NCBI GenBank assembly: GCA_048296855.1 | Contig: CP182631.1 | Direction: 5' to 3' (one strand) | DNA from: Pseudocolwellia sp048296855 | GTDB taxonomy: Bacteria > Pseudomonadota > Gammaproteobacteria > Enterobacterales > Alteromonadaceae | Length of the DNA stretch: 64,000 nt | Shown: one piece after another, positions 45,931-55,244 of the stretch | Position numbering within the stretch: position 1 is the stretch's first letter | How the letters are laid out: every line of letters begins with the position of its first letter | Translations under genes and position numbers: made by a program | Notes under the pieces: model-generated | Seen by the model: the letters and a program-made list of their open reading frames with translations, nothing else | Told to the model about the DNA's origin: nothing | Databases searched by the model: none

Positions 45931-45947
45931 TCATTTTCTCCAGAAAC

Positions 45948-45967
45948 AAAAAAAGGGCATTAAGCCC
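45948..45967 (-). terminator. Weak attenuator-like hairpin before rimP
   Basis: On the minus strand GGGC-TTAAT-GCCC is followed by seven Ts, 18 bases before the rimP TTG. The stem is only 4 bp, so efficiency is doubtful. Confidence 0.45.
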
Positions 45968-46021
45968 ATTATCAAAACATTTATTTGTACAAACAATGTC
46001 ATAACAACAATCATTTACACA

Positions 46022-46109
46022 TAAAAAAGCCCCTAACGAGGGGCTCAAATTCACTAACCCTCTGTATTGGCGAATAAAGTTCATTCGCCATAAGTACAAC
46101 AGTTAATAT
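46022..46109 (-). ncRNA. Possible small RNA or attenuated leader of the nusA operon
   Basis: From the predicted start near 46109 the minus-strand transcript would form a hairpin GGCGAAT/ATTCGCC (46089-46069), a single-stranded linker and then the terminator AGCCCCT-CGTT-AGGGGCT (46045-46028) plus six Us. That gives an RNA of about 88 bases. It may be a stand-alone small RNA, or the leader of rimP with regulated read-through. No known RNA family was recognised. Confidence 0.45.
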
Positions 46110-46115
46110 TTATTA

Positions 46116-46145
46116 ATAATACTCTCAATAAATACCTAGTGACAA
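46116..46145 (-). promoter_or_regulatory. Sigma-70 promoter of the rimP-nusA operon leader
   Basis: On the minus strand TTGTCA (46145-46140) and TATTAT (46121-46116) lie 18 bases apart, each five of six to consensus. Confidence 0.6.
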
Positions 46146-46405
46146 CTGCTACACTAAAAGCTGGTACGAATTATATATTTACTAACGTCTAAGCGCAAGG
46201 GCTTTACAAGTAAGGATAAAAAAAACGTTAAATAAAAAAATGCTGTATTTAAATTTAGGTGCTAATATGAATAAAAAACACTCAAAAATTAAACATTTGT
46301 GATATATCTTATTAGTATTATATGGTATATATAGCGCGTAAAAACCAATTAACATTTACCTAACATTTAACTAACATTTGTTCTTTTGGAGCTAACAAGT
46401 TTATT

Positions 46406-48304
46406 ATGTATACTTTTTCTCAATTATTGTTACGAAATTGCATATTAGGAATTGTTTTTTCTTTAATTATTGTACTTTTTTCAATATTTACTACATCAAA
46501 ATATTTACAAGAAAAACAAAACGTTCATGCTTCTATAATTAAAGCAAACTCAGCTTTGTTGTTAAGTGATCAGTCACAACTAAATAATAACAATGCAGCA
46601 GAACAAATATTTATAGAGTCGTTACGTTCAAATTATAAATATAGTTTACTGAAAATAACGAATAACACCGATAAAAGTATTTATAATTATTCAACCCCTA
46701 TCAATACACTTATATTGCCTTACACTTTACCTAAAATTAATAAGTTAACAGTAAAAAACAATTTAACTATTGTTTATCAGCTTGATTTTAGTAATGAATC
46801 ATCACTCATTATAAAATTGCTTTCATTAATATTAGGTTTAACCTTTATTTTTATACTAATTGCTAGCTTATTAAGTTCGCACAGCTACAAAACACTTCTA
46901 AAAAAATTATATGACGATTTAAAAATAGCGATAAATAATAATTTTACAGAAGATGAAACCTCAAAAAGCAATGCTCCCGCTGAATTTACTCATATATTTA
47001 CTGAGCTTAAAAAATTAATTAGTACACATAACATAAATACAAAAGCGCTTGAAGAGAAAGCCTTTTTAGAGCCTATTACAAAATTAAGTAATAGAAGCCG
47101 TTTTGTTCAATATTTTGAAAACCAAATAAGTAGTGATAAAAACATTAAATTTGGCGTATTAACAATTACACGATGTTCAGAATTACAAACAATTAACCAA
47201 ATTCATGGCTACAATGCTGGCGACACTTATATATGTGGCGTTGCTGAAATAATGAAAGGATTGATAGCTAAGTATCAAGGTGCGCAATTATTTAGACTAA
47301 ACAGTTCTGATTTTGCAACAATAATCCCCAATAGCACCATTAAAAATGCGGAAAAATATGCTGAGCAATTAACAGAAAAATTCAACTCGTACCAACAAGT
47401 TTCAGATTTAGATTCGGTTGCTTTTACTGGACTGGTATATTTCGAAAAAGACAAACCTTTAGGCGAGTTGCTTGCCCTCGCAGACACCGGGATCAGCATA
47501 GCTCAAACACAACACAAAAACTCTTGGTATGCGCAAACTGACACAGATATTTTAGAAAGTGCCAGTGCTAGTTATGGCAATCAAAATTGGCGTCAAGAAA
47601 TTGATAACGTAATAGAAAATCAAAGAATTACTTTACTGGTACAAAATATTAAACCGTCTAACCGAAATGTTAAAGTTTATGGTGAAATACTAGCAAGATT
47701 CTTAAATTCAAATGAAGAAATGTTACCTACAGCTTCTTTTGTTGCTATGGCAGAAAAGCTCGACAAAATTGTTGCAATAGATAAGATGATTATTGAAAAA
47801 GTTATTTCTGAGATTGCTAGTAAAAATCTTACTAATTCTTCTTATGGCATTAATGTAAGTACACGAAGCATTCACGATGAGCACTTTTTAATTTGGTTAG
47901 AAAGAAGATTACTTAGAGATTCGTCAATCGCTTCAAGACTTATTTTTGAAATAACAGAATATGGTCTACAACAAAATATAAAAACCAGTAAACGCTTTAT
48001 TGATATGATCCACAGAGCGGGTTCCAAAGTAACAGTAGAACGTTTTGGTGTTGGCTTAACATCATTTAAATTCTTTAAAGACTTAAAACCTGACTTTATT
48101 AAAATGGACAGTACTTATACGCGTGATATTGATGAAGATAAAAACAACCAATACTTCTTACGCTTAATGGTAGATTTAGCTCATAGATTGAGTATTTCGG
48201 TATTAGCTGAAAGTGTTGAAGGCCAAGAAGAAAAATTTGCCCTAGAAAAACTCTTTGTAGACGGTTGCCAAGGATTTTATATAGGTAAGCCACTACCTTT
48301 ATAG
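46406..48304 (+). CDS. Membrane protein with degenerate GGDEF and EAL domains (CsrD/MshH-like)
   Basis: The 632-residue protein has membrane segments at about 13-30 and 138-156, then a GGDEF-like domain (about 225-385) and an EAL-like domain (about 400-630). The GGDEF signature is replaced by LNSSDF. The EAL motif reads EIL (YGEILARFLN), and the usual catalytic DDFG is VERFG, so c-di-GMP synthesis and hydrolysis are both unlikely. This pattern and the length fit CsrD/MshH, which target CsrB-type RNAs to RNase E. The gene is not beside an msh locus, so the orthology is tentative. Confidence 0.75.
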   Translation: MYTFSQLLLRNCILGIVFSLIIVLFSIFTTSKYLQEKQNVHASIIKANSALLLSDQSQLNNNNAAEQIFIESLRSNYKYSLLKITNNTDKSIYNYSTPINTLILPYTLPKINKLTVKNNLTIVYQLDFSNESSLIIKLLSLILGLTFIFILIASLLSSHSYKTLLKKLYDDLKIAINNNFTEDETSKSNAPAEFTHIFTELKKLISTHNINTKALEEKAFLEPITKLSNRSRFVQYFENQISSDKNIKFGVLTITRCSELQTINQIHGYNAGDTYICGVAEIMKGLIAKYQGAQLFRLNSSDFATIIPNSTIKNAEKYAEQLTEKFNSYQQVSDLDSVAFTGLVYFEKDKPLGELLALADTGISIAQTQHKNSWYAQTDTDILESASASYGNQNWRQEIDNVIENQRITLLVQNIKPSNRNVKVYGEILARFLNSNEEMLPTASFVAMAEKLDKIVAIDKMIIEKVISEIASKNLTNSSYGINVSTRSIHDEHFLIWLERRLLRDSSIASRLIFEITEYGLQQNIKTSKRFIDMIHRAGSKVTVERFGVGLTSFKFFKDLKPDFIKMDSTYTRDIDEDKNNQYFLRLMVDLAHRLSISVLAESVEGQEEKFALEKLFVDGCQGFYIGKPLPL

Positions 48305-48321
48305 CACTTTAAACACTAGCT

Positions 48322-48357
48322 AACTGCAATGTTTTTTATTAAAAAGGCATTGCAGTT
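48322..48357 (+). terminator. Hairpin after the GGDEF/EAL gene
   Basis: AACTGCAATG (48322-48331) pairs with CATTGCAGTT (48348-48357); the interior TTTTTTATTAAAAA extends the stem. There is no strong T-run after it, so it may be a terminator or a 3' stabiliser. Confidence 0.5.
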
Positions 48358-48558
48358 TCCTTTAAAACACCAAAATTTTGTATCCCTAAAAATATTCCCC
48401 TCCGTCTTACCACCTATATAATTGCTCATAATCTAAACAATTACTTGAAATGGCTCATAAACTTTCCAAATTGATGAATAACCCTACAATCAAGCGGTTG
48501 TTTCTTTTGGTATAAAAACGGATAATATCCACCATAAATTTACCAATGTAATCATTAA

Positions 48559-49140
48559 ATGTCTGAATATCTCTTATTATTAGTCGGTACTGTGTTAGTG
48601 AATAACTTTGTACTCGTAAAATTTTTAGGATTATGCCCTTTCATGGGAGTTTCATCTCGTACTGAAACTGCTGTTGGCATGGCCTATGCGACGACATTTG
48701 TAATGACATTAGCTTCTTTACTAAGTTACCTTGTTAATACCTATATTTTAGCGCCGCTAGGGTTAGAATATCTAACAACTATGGCTTTCATATTAGTTAT
48801 TGCTGTTGTCGTACAATTTACCGAGATGGTAGTACATAAAACGAGTGCCAATTTATATCGCCTTTTAGGTATATTCCTCCCCCTTATTACTACTAACTGT
48901 GCTGTATTAGGTGTTGCTTTACTTAACTTGTATGAGCAACACAACTTCTTTGAATCAATAATCTACGGTTTTGGTGCCGCAGCTGGATTTTCATTAGTGC
49001 TGATTATGTTTTCTGCTATGCGAGAAAAATTAGCCAATGCAGATATTCCAGCTCCATTTAAAGGTTCTGCAATAGCAATGATCACCGCGGGCTTAATGTC
49101 ATTAGCCTTTATGGGATTTACAGGATTGGTGAAGTTCTAA
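48559..49140 (+). CDS. rsxA: Electron transport complex subunit RsxA/RnfA
   Basis: The 193-residue membrane protein has six hydrophobic segments and the family sequences LVNNFVLVKFLGLCPFMGVS and LLGIFLPLITTNCAVLGVAL. With RsxE it forms the pseudo-symmetric core of the Rnf/Rsx ion-coupled ferredoxin/NADH oxidoreductase. In E. coli the complex keeps SoxR reduced. Its stop overlaps the rsxB start by one base (TAATG). Confidence 0.96.
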   Translation: MSEYLLLLVGTVLVNNFVLVKFLGLCPFMGVSSRTETAVGMAYATTFVMTLASLLSYLVNTYILAPLGLEYLTTMAFILVIAVVVQFTEMVVHKTSANLYRLLGIFLPLITTNCAVLGVALLNLYEQHNFFESIIYGFGAAAGFSLVLIMFSAMREKLANADIPAPFKGSAIAMITAGLMSLAFMGFTGLVKF

Positions 49141-49694
49141 TGTCTATCGTTATCGCAATTCTTGTTATCGGTTTTATTGCCCTATTATTTGGCGCTTTGC
49201 TGGGCTATGCCTCAATTCGATTTAAAGTTGAAGGTGATCCACTCGCAGAACAAATAGATGACCTACTGCCACAAACACAATGTGGCCAATGTGGCTACCC
49301 AGGTTGTAAGCCCTACGCAGATGCTGTAGCCAATGGTGAAGCAATTAATAAATGTGCACCTGGTGGCGAAGAAACTATAAAGAAAATAGCAGAATTAATG
49401 GGTGTCGAAGTACAAGCATTAGATGAAAACCATGCCGCTGATAACACGCCAAAAGTAGCCTTCATTATTGAAGAAGACTGTATCGGCTGTACTAAATGCA
49501 TACAAGCGTGTCCAGTAGATGCCATCATTGGTACCACCAAACAAATGCATACCGTTATTGTAGATGAATGCACAGGTTGTGATCTATGTGTTGCGCCTTG
49601 TCCCGTTGATTGTATTGAAATGCGACCAATTGAAACAACAAAACAAAGTTGGCAATGGGATTTAAATAGCATACCTGTAACACAAGTTGATTAG
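49140..49694 (+). CDS. rsxB: Electron transport complex subunit RsxB/RnfB
   Basis: The 184-residue protein has an N-terminal membrane anchor (about 3-25) and a cysteine cluster CGQCGYPGC for one [4Fe-4S] centre. Two ferredoxin motifs follow, CIGCTKCIQACPVDAI and CTGCDLCVAPCPVDCI. It carries electrons to RsxC/D at the cytoplasmic face. Confidence 0.96.
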   Translation: MSIVIAILVIGFIALLFGALLGYASIRFKVEGDPLAEQIDDLLPQTQCGQCGYPGCKPYADAVANGEAINKCAPGGEETIKKIAELMGVEVQALDENHAADNTPKVAFIIEEDCIGCTKCIQACPVDAIIGTTKQMHTVIVDECTGCDLCVAPCPVDCIEMRPIETTKQSWQWDLNSIPVTQVD

Positions 49695-49702
49695 GAAAAT
49701 AC

Positions 49703-52108
49703 GTGAATTCTATTATTAACCGAATTGATAAAAACCAATTTTGGAAATTCCATGGTGGCATTCACCCACCTGAACAAAAATTTATCACTGAAAACAAGCC
49801 TATTCGTACTTTGCCTTTACCAAAAGAGCTTATTCTTCCACTGCAACAACATATTGGTCAAGCAGGTGAGTTAATTGTCTCTGTAGGCGATACAGTGTTA
49901 AAAGGTCAAGCTTTAACTGCTAGTAATCACCCAATGGCAATACCTATTCACGCACCAACAAGTGGCACGATTACAGCGATTAAAGATGCAACTATTGCTC
50001 ACCCTTCTGCGTTACCAGAACCTTGTTTATTTTTAGCGCCTGATGGCAAAGATACATGGCAACAGCGCAATATTTGCACTGATTATCATAAACTCACTAA
50101 TTTCGAACTATTAGAAAAAATAGCGAATGCAGGCATAGCAGGAATGGGAGGAGCTGGTTTTCCTACTCATATCAAAGCTAATAGCTCAGCTGCTCATTCT
50201 AAAAGAATAGAGTTTTTAATCATTAATGCTGCTGAATGTGAACCTTATATAACAGCAGACGATTTACTGATCAGAGAACAAAGCCCAACAATAATTGATG
50301 GCATCAATATTCTTCATCAACTCATTAATCCTGAATATGTATTAATTGGTATAGAAGACAACAAACCCGAAGCCATTAAAACATTACAAAACGCAACTAA
50401 AGATCTCGAACATATAAGAGTTTGTGTTATTCCCACCAAATACCCTTCTGGCGGAGAAAAACAACTGATTCAAATATTAACAGGTAAAGAAATACCTAGC
50501 GGATTTTTACCGAGTTCTCAAGGTATTATCATGCAAAACGTAGCAACCTGCTATGCGATTGCTGACGCTGTTATTAACGATATCCCGTTAATTAAACGAG
50601 TAACTACCGTTACTGGTTTAGGTTTAAATAAACCTCAAAACGTATGGGCCTTGTTGGGAACTCCTGTTAACTATTTACTTGAGCAATGTGAATACCAACC
50701 GCAAAGTAATAAACAACGCATTATTATGGGCGGCCCTATGATGGGGTTTGCTTTACCGTCAGGTAATGTACCCGTTGTAAAAATAACAAACTGTGTACTT
50801 GCGCCAAGTGAAAAAGAAATTGCTGCTGAAAATACAGAAGTTGAATGTATACGCTGCGGACAATGTGCCGATGTATGCCCTGCCCAGCTTCTTCCGCAAG
50901 AACTCCAATGGAGCGCAAAAGCTAAAGATCACGATCAACTAGAAACCCTCAACTTATTCGACTGTATAGAATGTGGTGCCTGCGCTTACGTATGCCCTAG
51001 TTACATTCCGCTAGTACATTACTATCGCATTGGTAAAGCTGAAATACGTGAACAAAAGCAGCTTGAAATAAAAGCCGAAAAAGCAAAAATAAGATTTGAA
51101 GCACGTAAGCTAAGATTAGAACGTGACAAAAAAGCGCGAGAAGAAAAACAGCGTAAAGCCGCTGAAGCCCGTAAAGCAAGAATGAATTCAGGTACTCCTG
51201 AAGCCAAAAATGAAATGTCAGCGGTTGCTGCAGCTTTAGCACGTGTAAAAGCTAAAAAAGCACAAACTACAGATGCTGCAACTACAACTCCTCAAGAGCA
51301 GCAGGCAGTAGAAGCCTCAGAAAAACCTAAAAACCCACAAATTGCAGCTGCGATCGCTCGTGCTAAAGCTAAAAAATTAGCCAACCAAAATAATTTTGAT
51401 GCTGAAGATTCAACTAAAATTGAAAATAAACAAGACACTAAGGCAAATAATAAAACAGAAAAAAAACCTGCTTTAGAAGTTTCTCCAGAAGGTAAAAAAT
51501 CAAAAGTAGCAGCAACTATCGCGAAAGCAAAAGCTAAAAAACTAGCGAAAGAAAATAAAGCTAAAGAAGTCCCTTCTACAGTAACTAAAGAAAGTGATGT
51601 TCCTTTAGCTGATACATCAAAAGCTACAGACACTCCTGAAATTGGTGAAACAGTAAAAACACCTGAAGTTATTGAAAAACCTAAAGTGACCGAAGCAAAA
51701 ACTAATAATACAAACAAAGACGATAAAAAAGCGAAAATAGCAGCAACTATTGCCAAAGCAAAAGCTAAAAAGCTAGCAAAAGAAGTCCCTGCTACGGTAA
51801 CTGAAGAAAGTGATGTTCCTGTGGCTGATACATCAAAAGCTGCAGACACTCAGAAAGTAGCTGAAACAGTGAAAACACCTGAAATTATTGAAACGCCTGA
51901 AATTATTGAAACGCCTGAAGCTACCGTTGCAAACGAAGACGATAAAAAAATAAAAATCGCAGAAGCTGTAGCGAAAGCCAGAGCAAAAAAAGAAGTTACA
52001 ACACCAACAGACAGTAAAGATACGATAGCAGAAGAGAAGAAAAAAAGAATTGCTGAAGCAGTCGCTAAAGCAAAAGCCAAAAAACAACAACGTTCAGAGT
52101 TAACTTAA
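49703..52108 (+). CDS. rsxC: Electron transport complex subunit RsxC/RnfC with long Ala/Lys-rich repeat tail
   Basis: The 801-residue protein starts at a GTG (49703), with AGGA 7 bases upstream. Residues 1-440 are the conserved core: GIAGMGGAGFPTHIK for NADH/FMN binding and two [4Fe-4S] motifs, CIRCGQCADVCPAQ and CIECGACAYVCPS. A basic coiled segment follows. The tail has six copies of a motif like IAATIAKAKAKKLAKE, at about residues 506, 546, 602, 679, 752 and 782, with long duplicated spacers between two pairs. E. coli RsxC has a comparable repeat tail of unknown role. Confidence 0.95.
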   Translation: MNSIINRIDKNQFWKFHGGIHPPEQKFITENKPIRTLPLPKELILPLQQHIGQAGELIVSVGDTVLKGQALTASNHPMAIPIHAPTSGTITAIKDATIAHPSALPEPCLFLAPDGKDTWQQRNICTDYHKLTNFELLEKIANAGIAGMGGAGFPTHIKANSSAAHSKRIEFLIINAAECEPYITADDLLIREQSPTIIDGINILHQLINPEYVLIGIEDNKPEAIKTLQNATKDLEHIRVCVIPTKYPSGGEKQLIQILTGKEIPSGFLPSSQGIIMQNVATCYAIADAVINDIPLIKRVTTVTGLGLNKPQNVWALLGTPVNYLLEQCEYQPQSNKQRIIMGGPMMGFALPSGNVPVVKITNCVLAPSEKEIAAENTEVECIRCGQCADVCPAQLLPQELQWSAKAKDHDQLETLNLFDCIECGACAYVCPSYIPLVHYYRIGKAEIREQKQLEIKAEKAKIRFEARKLRLERDKKAREEKQRKAAEARKARMNSGTPEAKNEMSAVAAALARVKAKKAQTTDAATTTPQEQQAVEASEKPKNPQIAAAIARAKAKKLANQNNFDAEDSTKIENKQDTKANNKTEKKPALEVSPEGKKSKVAATIAKAKAKKLAKENKAKEVPSTVTKESDVPLADTSKATDTPEIGETVKTPEVIEKPKVTEAKTNNTNKDDKKAKIAATIAKAKAKKLAKEVPATVTEESDVPVADTSKAADTQKVAETVKTPEIIETPEIIETPEATVANEDDKKIKIAEAVAKARAKKEVTTPTDSKDTIAEEKKKRIAEAVAKAKAKKQQRSELT

Positions 52109-52111
52109 ATT

Positions 52112-53194
52112 ATGGCCTTTTGGATCGCAAGCTCGCCGCATAACCATTTAAAAAATAAAACATCCGCTTTAATGAGGTTGGTAATTTACGCCACCATCCC
52201 AGGTATTTTGGCGCAATGGTACTTTTTTGGTTGGGGTAACTTAATTCATATTTCACTAGCTATTGCGAGTGCATTAGTTGCTGAGTTTTTTATTTTATCC
52301 TTAAGAGAAAAGAAAATTCCTGAACAAATTTTCGATGGTAGTGCCATTTTAACTGCCATACTTTTAGGTATTAGCTTACCCGCATTAGCGCCGTGGTGGA
52401 TATCTATTTTAGGTGCAGCATTTGCCATTATTATTGTAAAACAGCTATACGGCGGCTTGGGTCATAATCCATTCAACCCAGCTATGGCAGGCTATGTCAT
52501 GCTACTTATATCATTCCCTGTTCAAATGACATCGTGGCAACCGCCATTACAGTTAATGGCAATCGACTTAAGTGCATTTGACACGCTCTCAGTTATTTTT
52601 ACCAGCTACACCACAGACGGTTACTCGGTTGAGCAATTAAAAAGACACATAGACGGTTACACCATGGCAACCCCGTTAGATACCGTTAAAACCAATTTAA
52701 CCTTAGGTTTAACCATTGCTGAAAGCATGGACAGCGCCGTTATAGGTAAAAACTTTGGGATAGGCTGGGAATGGGTAAATGCTGGATTTTTACTGGGTGG
52801 CTTGTTTTTAATATTTAAAAAAGCCATTGATTGGATCACCCCTTTTAGCTTTCTATTTAGCTTATTTTTATTTTCATTCATCGCCTTCATGTATAGCCCT
52901 GATAGTAACGCATCAACCATGTTTCATTGGTTTAATGGTGCTTGTATGCTGGGCGCATTCTTTATTCTTACCGACCCAGTTTCGGGCGCTACCAGTAATA
53001 AAGGAAGAATGATTTTTGGTGCATTAGCTGCCTTACTTGTATTTATTATCAGAAAATATGGTGGTTACCCTGAAGCTATGGCTTTCGCTGTGTTACTTTG
53101 TAATATGTCTGCGCCTTTAATCGATCAATACACACGTCCTCGCACATACGGACATAAAAAAACGCAGAATGCTCAGGATAAAACTAATGCGTAA
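52112..53194 (+). CDS. rsxD: Electron transport complex subunit RsxD/RnfD
   Basis: The 360-residue membrane protein has about nine hydrophobic segments, GGLGHNPFNPAMAGYVML, and the flavin attachment motif DPVSGATSNKGRM, where Thr holds FMN by a phosphoester bond. It starts 3 bases after rsxC and overlaps rsxG by 8 bases. Confidence 0.95.
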   Translation: MAFWIASSPHNHLKNKTSALMRLVIYATIPGILAQWYFFGWGNLIHISLAIASALVAEFFILSLREKKIPEQIFDGSAILTAILLGISLPALAPWWISILGAAFAIIIVKQLYGGLGHNPFNPAMAGYVMLLISFPVQMTSWQPPLQLMAIDLSAFDTLSVIFTSYTTDGYSVEQLKRHIDGYTMATPLDTVKTNLTLGLTIAESMDSAVIGKNFGIGWEWVNAGFLLGGLFLIFKKAIDWITPFSFLFSLFLFSFIAFMYSPDSNASTMFHWFNGACMLGAFFILTDPVSGATSNKGRMIFGALAALLVFIIRKYGGYPEAMAFAVLLCNMSAPLIDQYTRPRTYGHKKTQNAQDKTNA

Positions 53195-53837
53195 AGCTAT
53201 TCAAAAAAATGCTAATGTGCTTGCCATATTCGCTATCGTTTGTACCGCTGTTGTCGGCATAGTCCACTCATTAACTAAAGATGAAATTGAGTTACAAAAA
53301 CAACAGCAATTACTCAAAACGCTATCACAAGTTATTGACCCTGCAACATATAACAACGAAATAATTAACGATTGTATTATGTTCAGCCAAACAGGTTCAG
53401 ATAAAACAGCTAAGTCAAAAAATCAAACACCTCATGCTGCTTATATTGCAACTTATAATGACTCTCCTGTTGCTATGGCAATAACCGCCACAGCACCCGA
53501 CGGATACAACGGAAATATTGATATTATCGTTGGTATTAAAACCAGTGGTGTTGTGAGCGGCGTTAGAGTATTAAATCATAACGAAACCCCCGGTTTAGGT
53601 GACAAAATAGAGCTTAAAAGAAATTCTTGGATCACAACATTTACCGACAAAAAGATTAATGGTAATCCAGATCCTCGCTGGAAAGTTGCTAAAGATGGCG
53701 GCATGTTCGACCAATTTACAGGTGCAACCATAACACCAAGAGCCGTAGTAAAAGCTGTACATAACACAGTGGCTTATTTTAACGAAAACAAAAAAACGTT
53801 ATTCGCTCAACCGAGAAATTGTGGAGATATTGAATGA
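53187..53837 (+). CDS. rsxG: Electron transport complex subunit RsxG/RnfG
   Basis: The ATG at 53187 is preferred over one at 53169 because AGGAT lies 7 bases upstream. The 216-residue product has a single N-terminal membrane segment (about 10-28) and a periplasmic domain with VLNHNETPGLGDKIE and the FMN site FTGATITPRAV. Its end overlaps rsxE by four bases. Confidence 0.94.
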   Translation: MRKAIQKNANVLAIFAIVCTAVVGIVHSLTKDEIELQKQQQLLKTLSQVIDPATYNNEIINDCIMFSQTGSDKTAKSKNQTPHAAYIATYNDSPVAMAITATAPDGYNGNIDIIVGIKTSGVVSGVRVLNHNETPGLGDKIELKRNSWITTFTDKKINGNPDPRWKVAKDGGMFDQFTGATITPRAVVKAVHNTVAYFNENKKTLFAQPRNCGDIE

Positions 53838-54541
53838 CAAACGGTGCAGAATACAAAGAACTCGCATGGCAAGGTTTATGGAAAAACAACCCCGGCCTCG
53901 TTCAACTATTAGGCTTATGTCCGTTATTAGCCGTAACCTCAACAGTCACCAATGCGTTAGGTTTAGGTATAGCAACGCTATTCGTATTAATCTGTTCAAA
54001 CGCGACGGTTTCATTAGTACGTAAATGGGTTCCTAAAGAAGTTCGCATTCCTATTTTTGTATTAATTATCGCCTCGTTTGTTACCTGCGTTCAGTTATTA
54101 ATGAACGCATATACCTTCGTGCTCTATCAATCGTTAGGTATTTTTCTTCCGTTAATCGTAACTAACTGTGCCATTATCGGCCGTGCAGAAGCATACGCCT
54201 CTAAAAACCCCGTTAAACAAGCCACCTTTGACGGCTTAATGATGGGCTTAGGTTTTCTACTGGTTTTATTTGTATTAGGCGCAGTAAGAGAAGTACTCGG
54301 TCAAGGTACTTTATTTGACGGCGCTCACTTATTATTAGGCGAATGGGCTCATATATTACGCATAGAAGTATATAACCTCGATAACCAATTTTTACTTGCC
54401 GTACTTCCCCCTGGAGCATTTATTGCCATGGGATTATTTATCGCACTGAAAAACTTTATTGATAATAAAATTGCCGAAAGCGCACCTAAAAAAGAAGCTA
54501 AATCAATCGAGCGTGTACGCGTAAATTTTGATGCAAGTTAA
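53834..54541 (+). CDS. rsxE: Electron transport complex subunit RsxE/RnfE
   Basis: The 235-residue protein has six membrane segments and QLLGLCPLLAVTSTVTNALG plus YQSLGIFLPLIVTNCAIIGRAE, mirroring RsxA. It completes the rsxABCDGE operon and is followed by nth after 32 bases, as in E. coli. Confidence 0.95.
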   Translation: MTNGAEYKELAWQGLWKNNPGLVQLLGLCPLLAVTSTVTNALGLGIATLFVLICSNATVSLVRKWVPKEVRIPIFVLIIASFVTCVQLLMNAYTFVLYQSLGIFLPLIVTNCAIIGRAEAYASKNPVKQATFDGLMMGLGFLLVLFVLGAVREVLGQGTLFDGAHLLLGEWAHILRIEVYNLDNQFLLAVLPPGAFIAMGLFIALKNFIDNKIAESAPKKEAKSIERVRVNFDAS

Positions 54542-54573
54542 TAAATAAAAGCTAAAGTAGTAGAAGCTGAAAT

Positions 54574-55233
54574 ATGAATAAAGAATCACGAATAGAAATG
54601 CTAACAAGATTAAGAGATAACAATCCTAATCCTACCACCGAGCTAAATTTTAGCACTCCGTTCGAGCTATTAATTGCCGTGCTTCTTTCAGCTCAAGCAA
54701 CGGATGTTGGCGTAAATAAAGCGACCGATAAACTGTATCCTGTAGCTAATACTCCACAAGCGATCCTCGACCTTGGTTTAGACGGTTTAAAGTCTTACAT
54801 AAAAACTATTGGTTTATTTAACACCAAAGCCGTAAACACCATGAAAACCTGTCAAATGTTGGTAGACTTACATGGCGGCGAAGTACCTGAAAGCCGAGCC
54901 GCTTTAGAAGCCCTACCCGGTGTTGGTAGAAAAACAGCAAACGTCGTGTTAAATACAGCCTTTGGTCAGTTAAAAGACAACGAAGGTAACTACTTCATTG
55001 CAGTAGATACCCACATTCAACGTTTAGCTAATCGCACAGGTTACGCTAAAGGTAAAACCGTAGAAGAAACAGAAAAAAGTATTGTAAAAAACACCCCAAG
55101 AAAAACGGAGTTTTTCTTTAACTTACACCACTGGTTTATTCTTCACGGACGATACACATGCGTAGCAAGAAAACCCAAATGCGGCTCTTGCATTATCGAA
55201 GACTTATGCGATTTTAAAGAAAAAACGGAGTAA
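54574..55233 (+). CDS. nth: Endonuclease III
   Basis: Nth removes oxidised pyrimidines from DNA and cleaves the abasic site. The 219-residue protein has the helix-hairpin-helix LPGVGRKTANVVLN with the catalytic Lys, the catalytic Asp in FIAVDTHIQRLANR, and the C-terminal [4Fe-4S] cysteines (CVARKPKCGSC...C). It lies at the end of the rsx operon. Confidence 0.96.
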   Translation: MNKESRIEMLTRLRDNNPNPTTELNFSTPFELLIAVLLSAQATDVGVNKATDKLYPVANTPQAILDLGLDGLKSYIKTIGLFNTKAVNTMKTCQMLVDLHGGEVPESRAALEALPGVGRKTANVVLNTAFGQLKDNEGNYFIAVDTHIQRLANRTGYAKGKTVEETEKSIVKNTPRKTEFFFNLHHWFILHGRYTCVARKPKCGSCIIEDLCDFKEKTE

Positions 55234-55244
55234 CAATAACTATT

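Larger units (their letters stand above)
45931..46405. other. Intergenic leader region of the rimP-nusA operon
   Basis: About 475 bases hold a minus-strand promoter, a possible small RNA and two minus-strand terminator-like hairpins. Further upstream is AT-rich sequence likely serving the plus-strand GGDEF/EAL gene. The tRNA-Met that precedes rimP in E. coli was looked for on both strands and not found. Confidence 0.6.

Noticed and set aside
46046..46400. tRNA-Met gene expected ahead of rimP
   Set aside because: No cloverleaf, anticodon arm or T-arm consensus (GGTTCAAATCC type) was found on either strand.
51292..51849. Open frame of 185 codons antisense to rsxC
   Set aside because: It mirrors the repeat tail of RsxC, is Ala/Ser/Phe-rich low complexity and has no ribosome binding site.
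53821..54024. Open frame of 67 codons at the rsxG-rsxE junction
   Set aside because: It overlaps rsxE in another frame; rsxE from 53834 has the family N-terminus and ATGA coupling.
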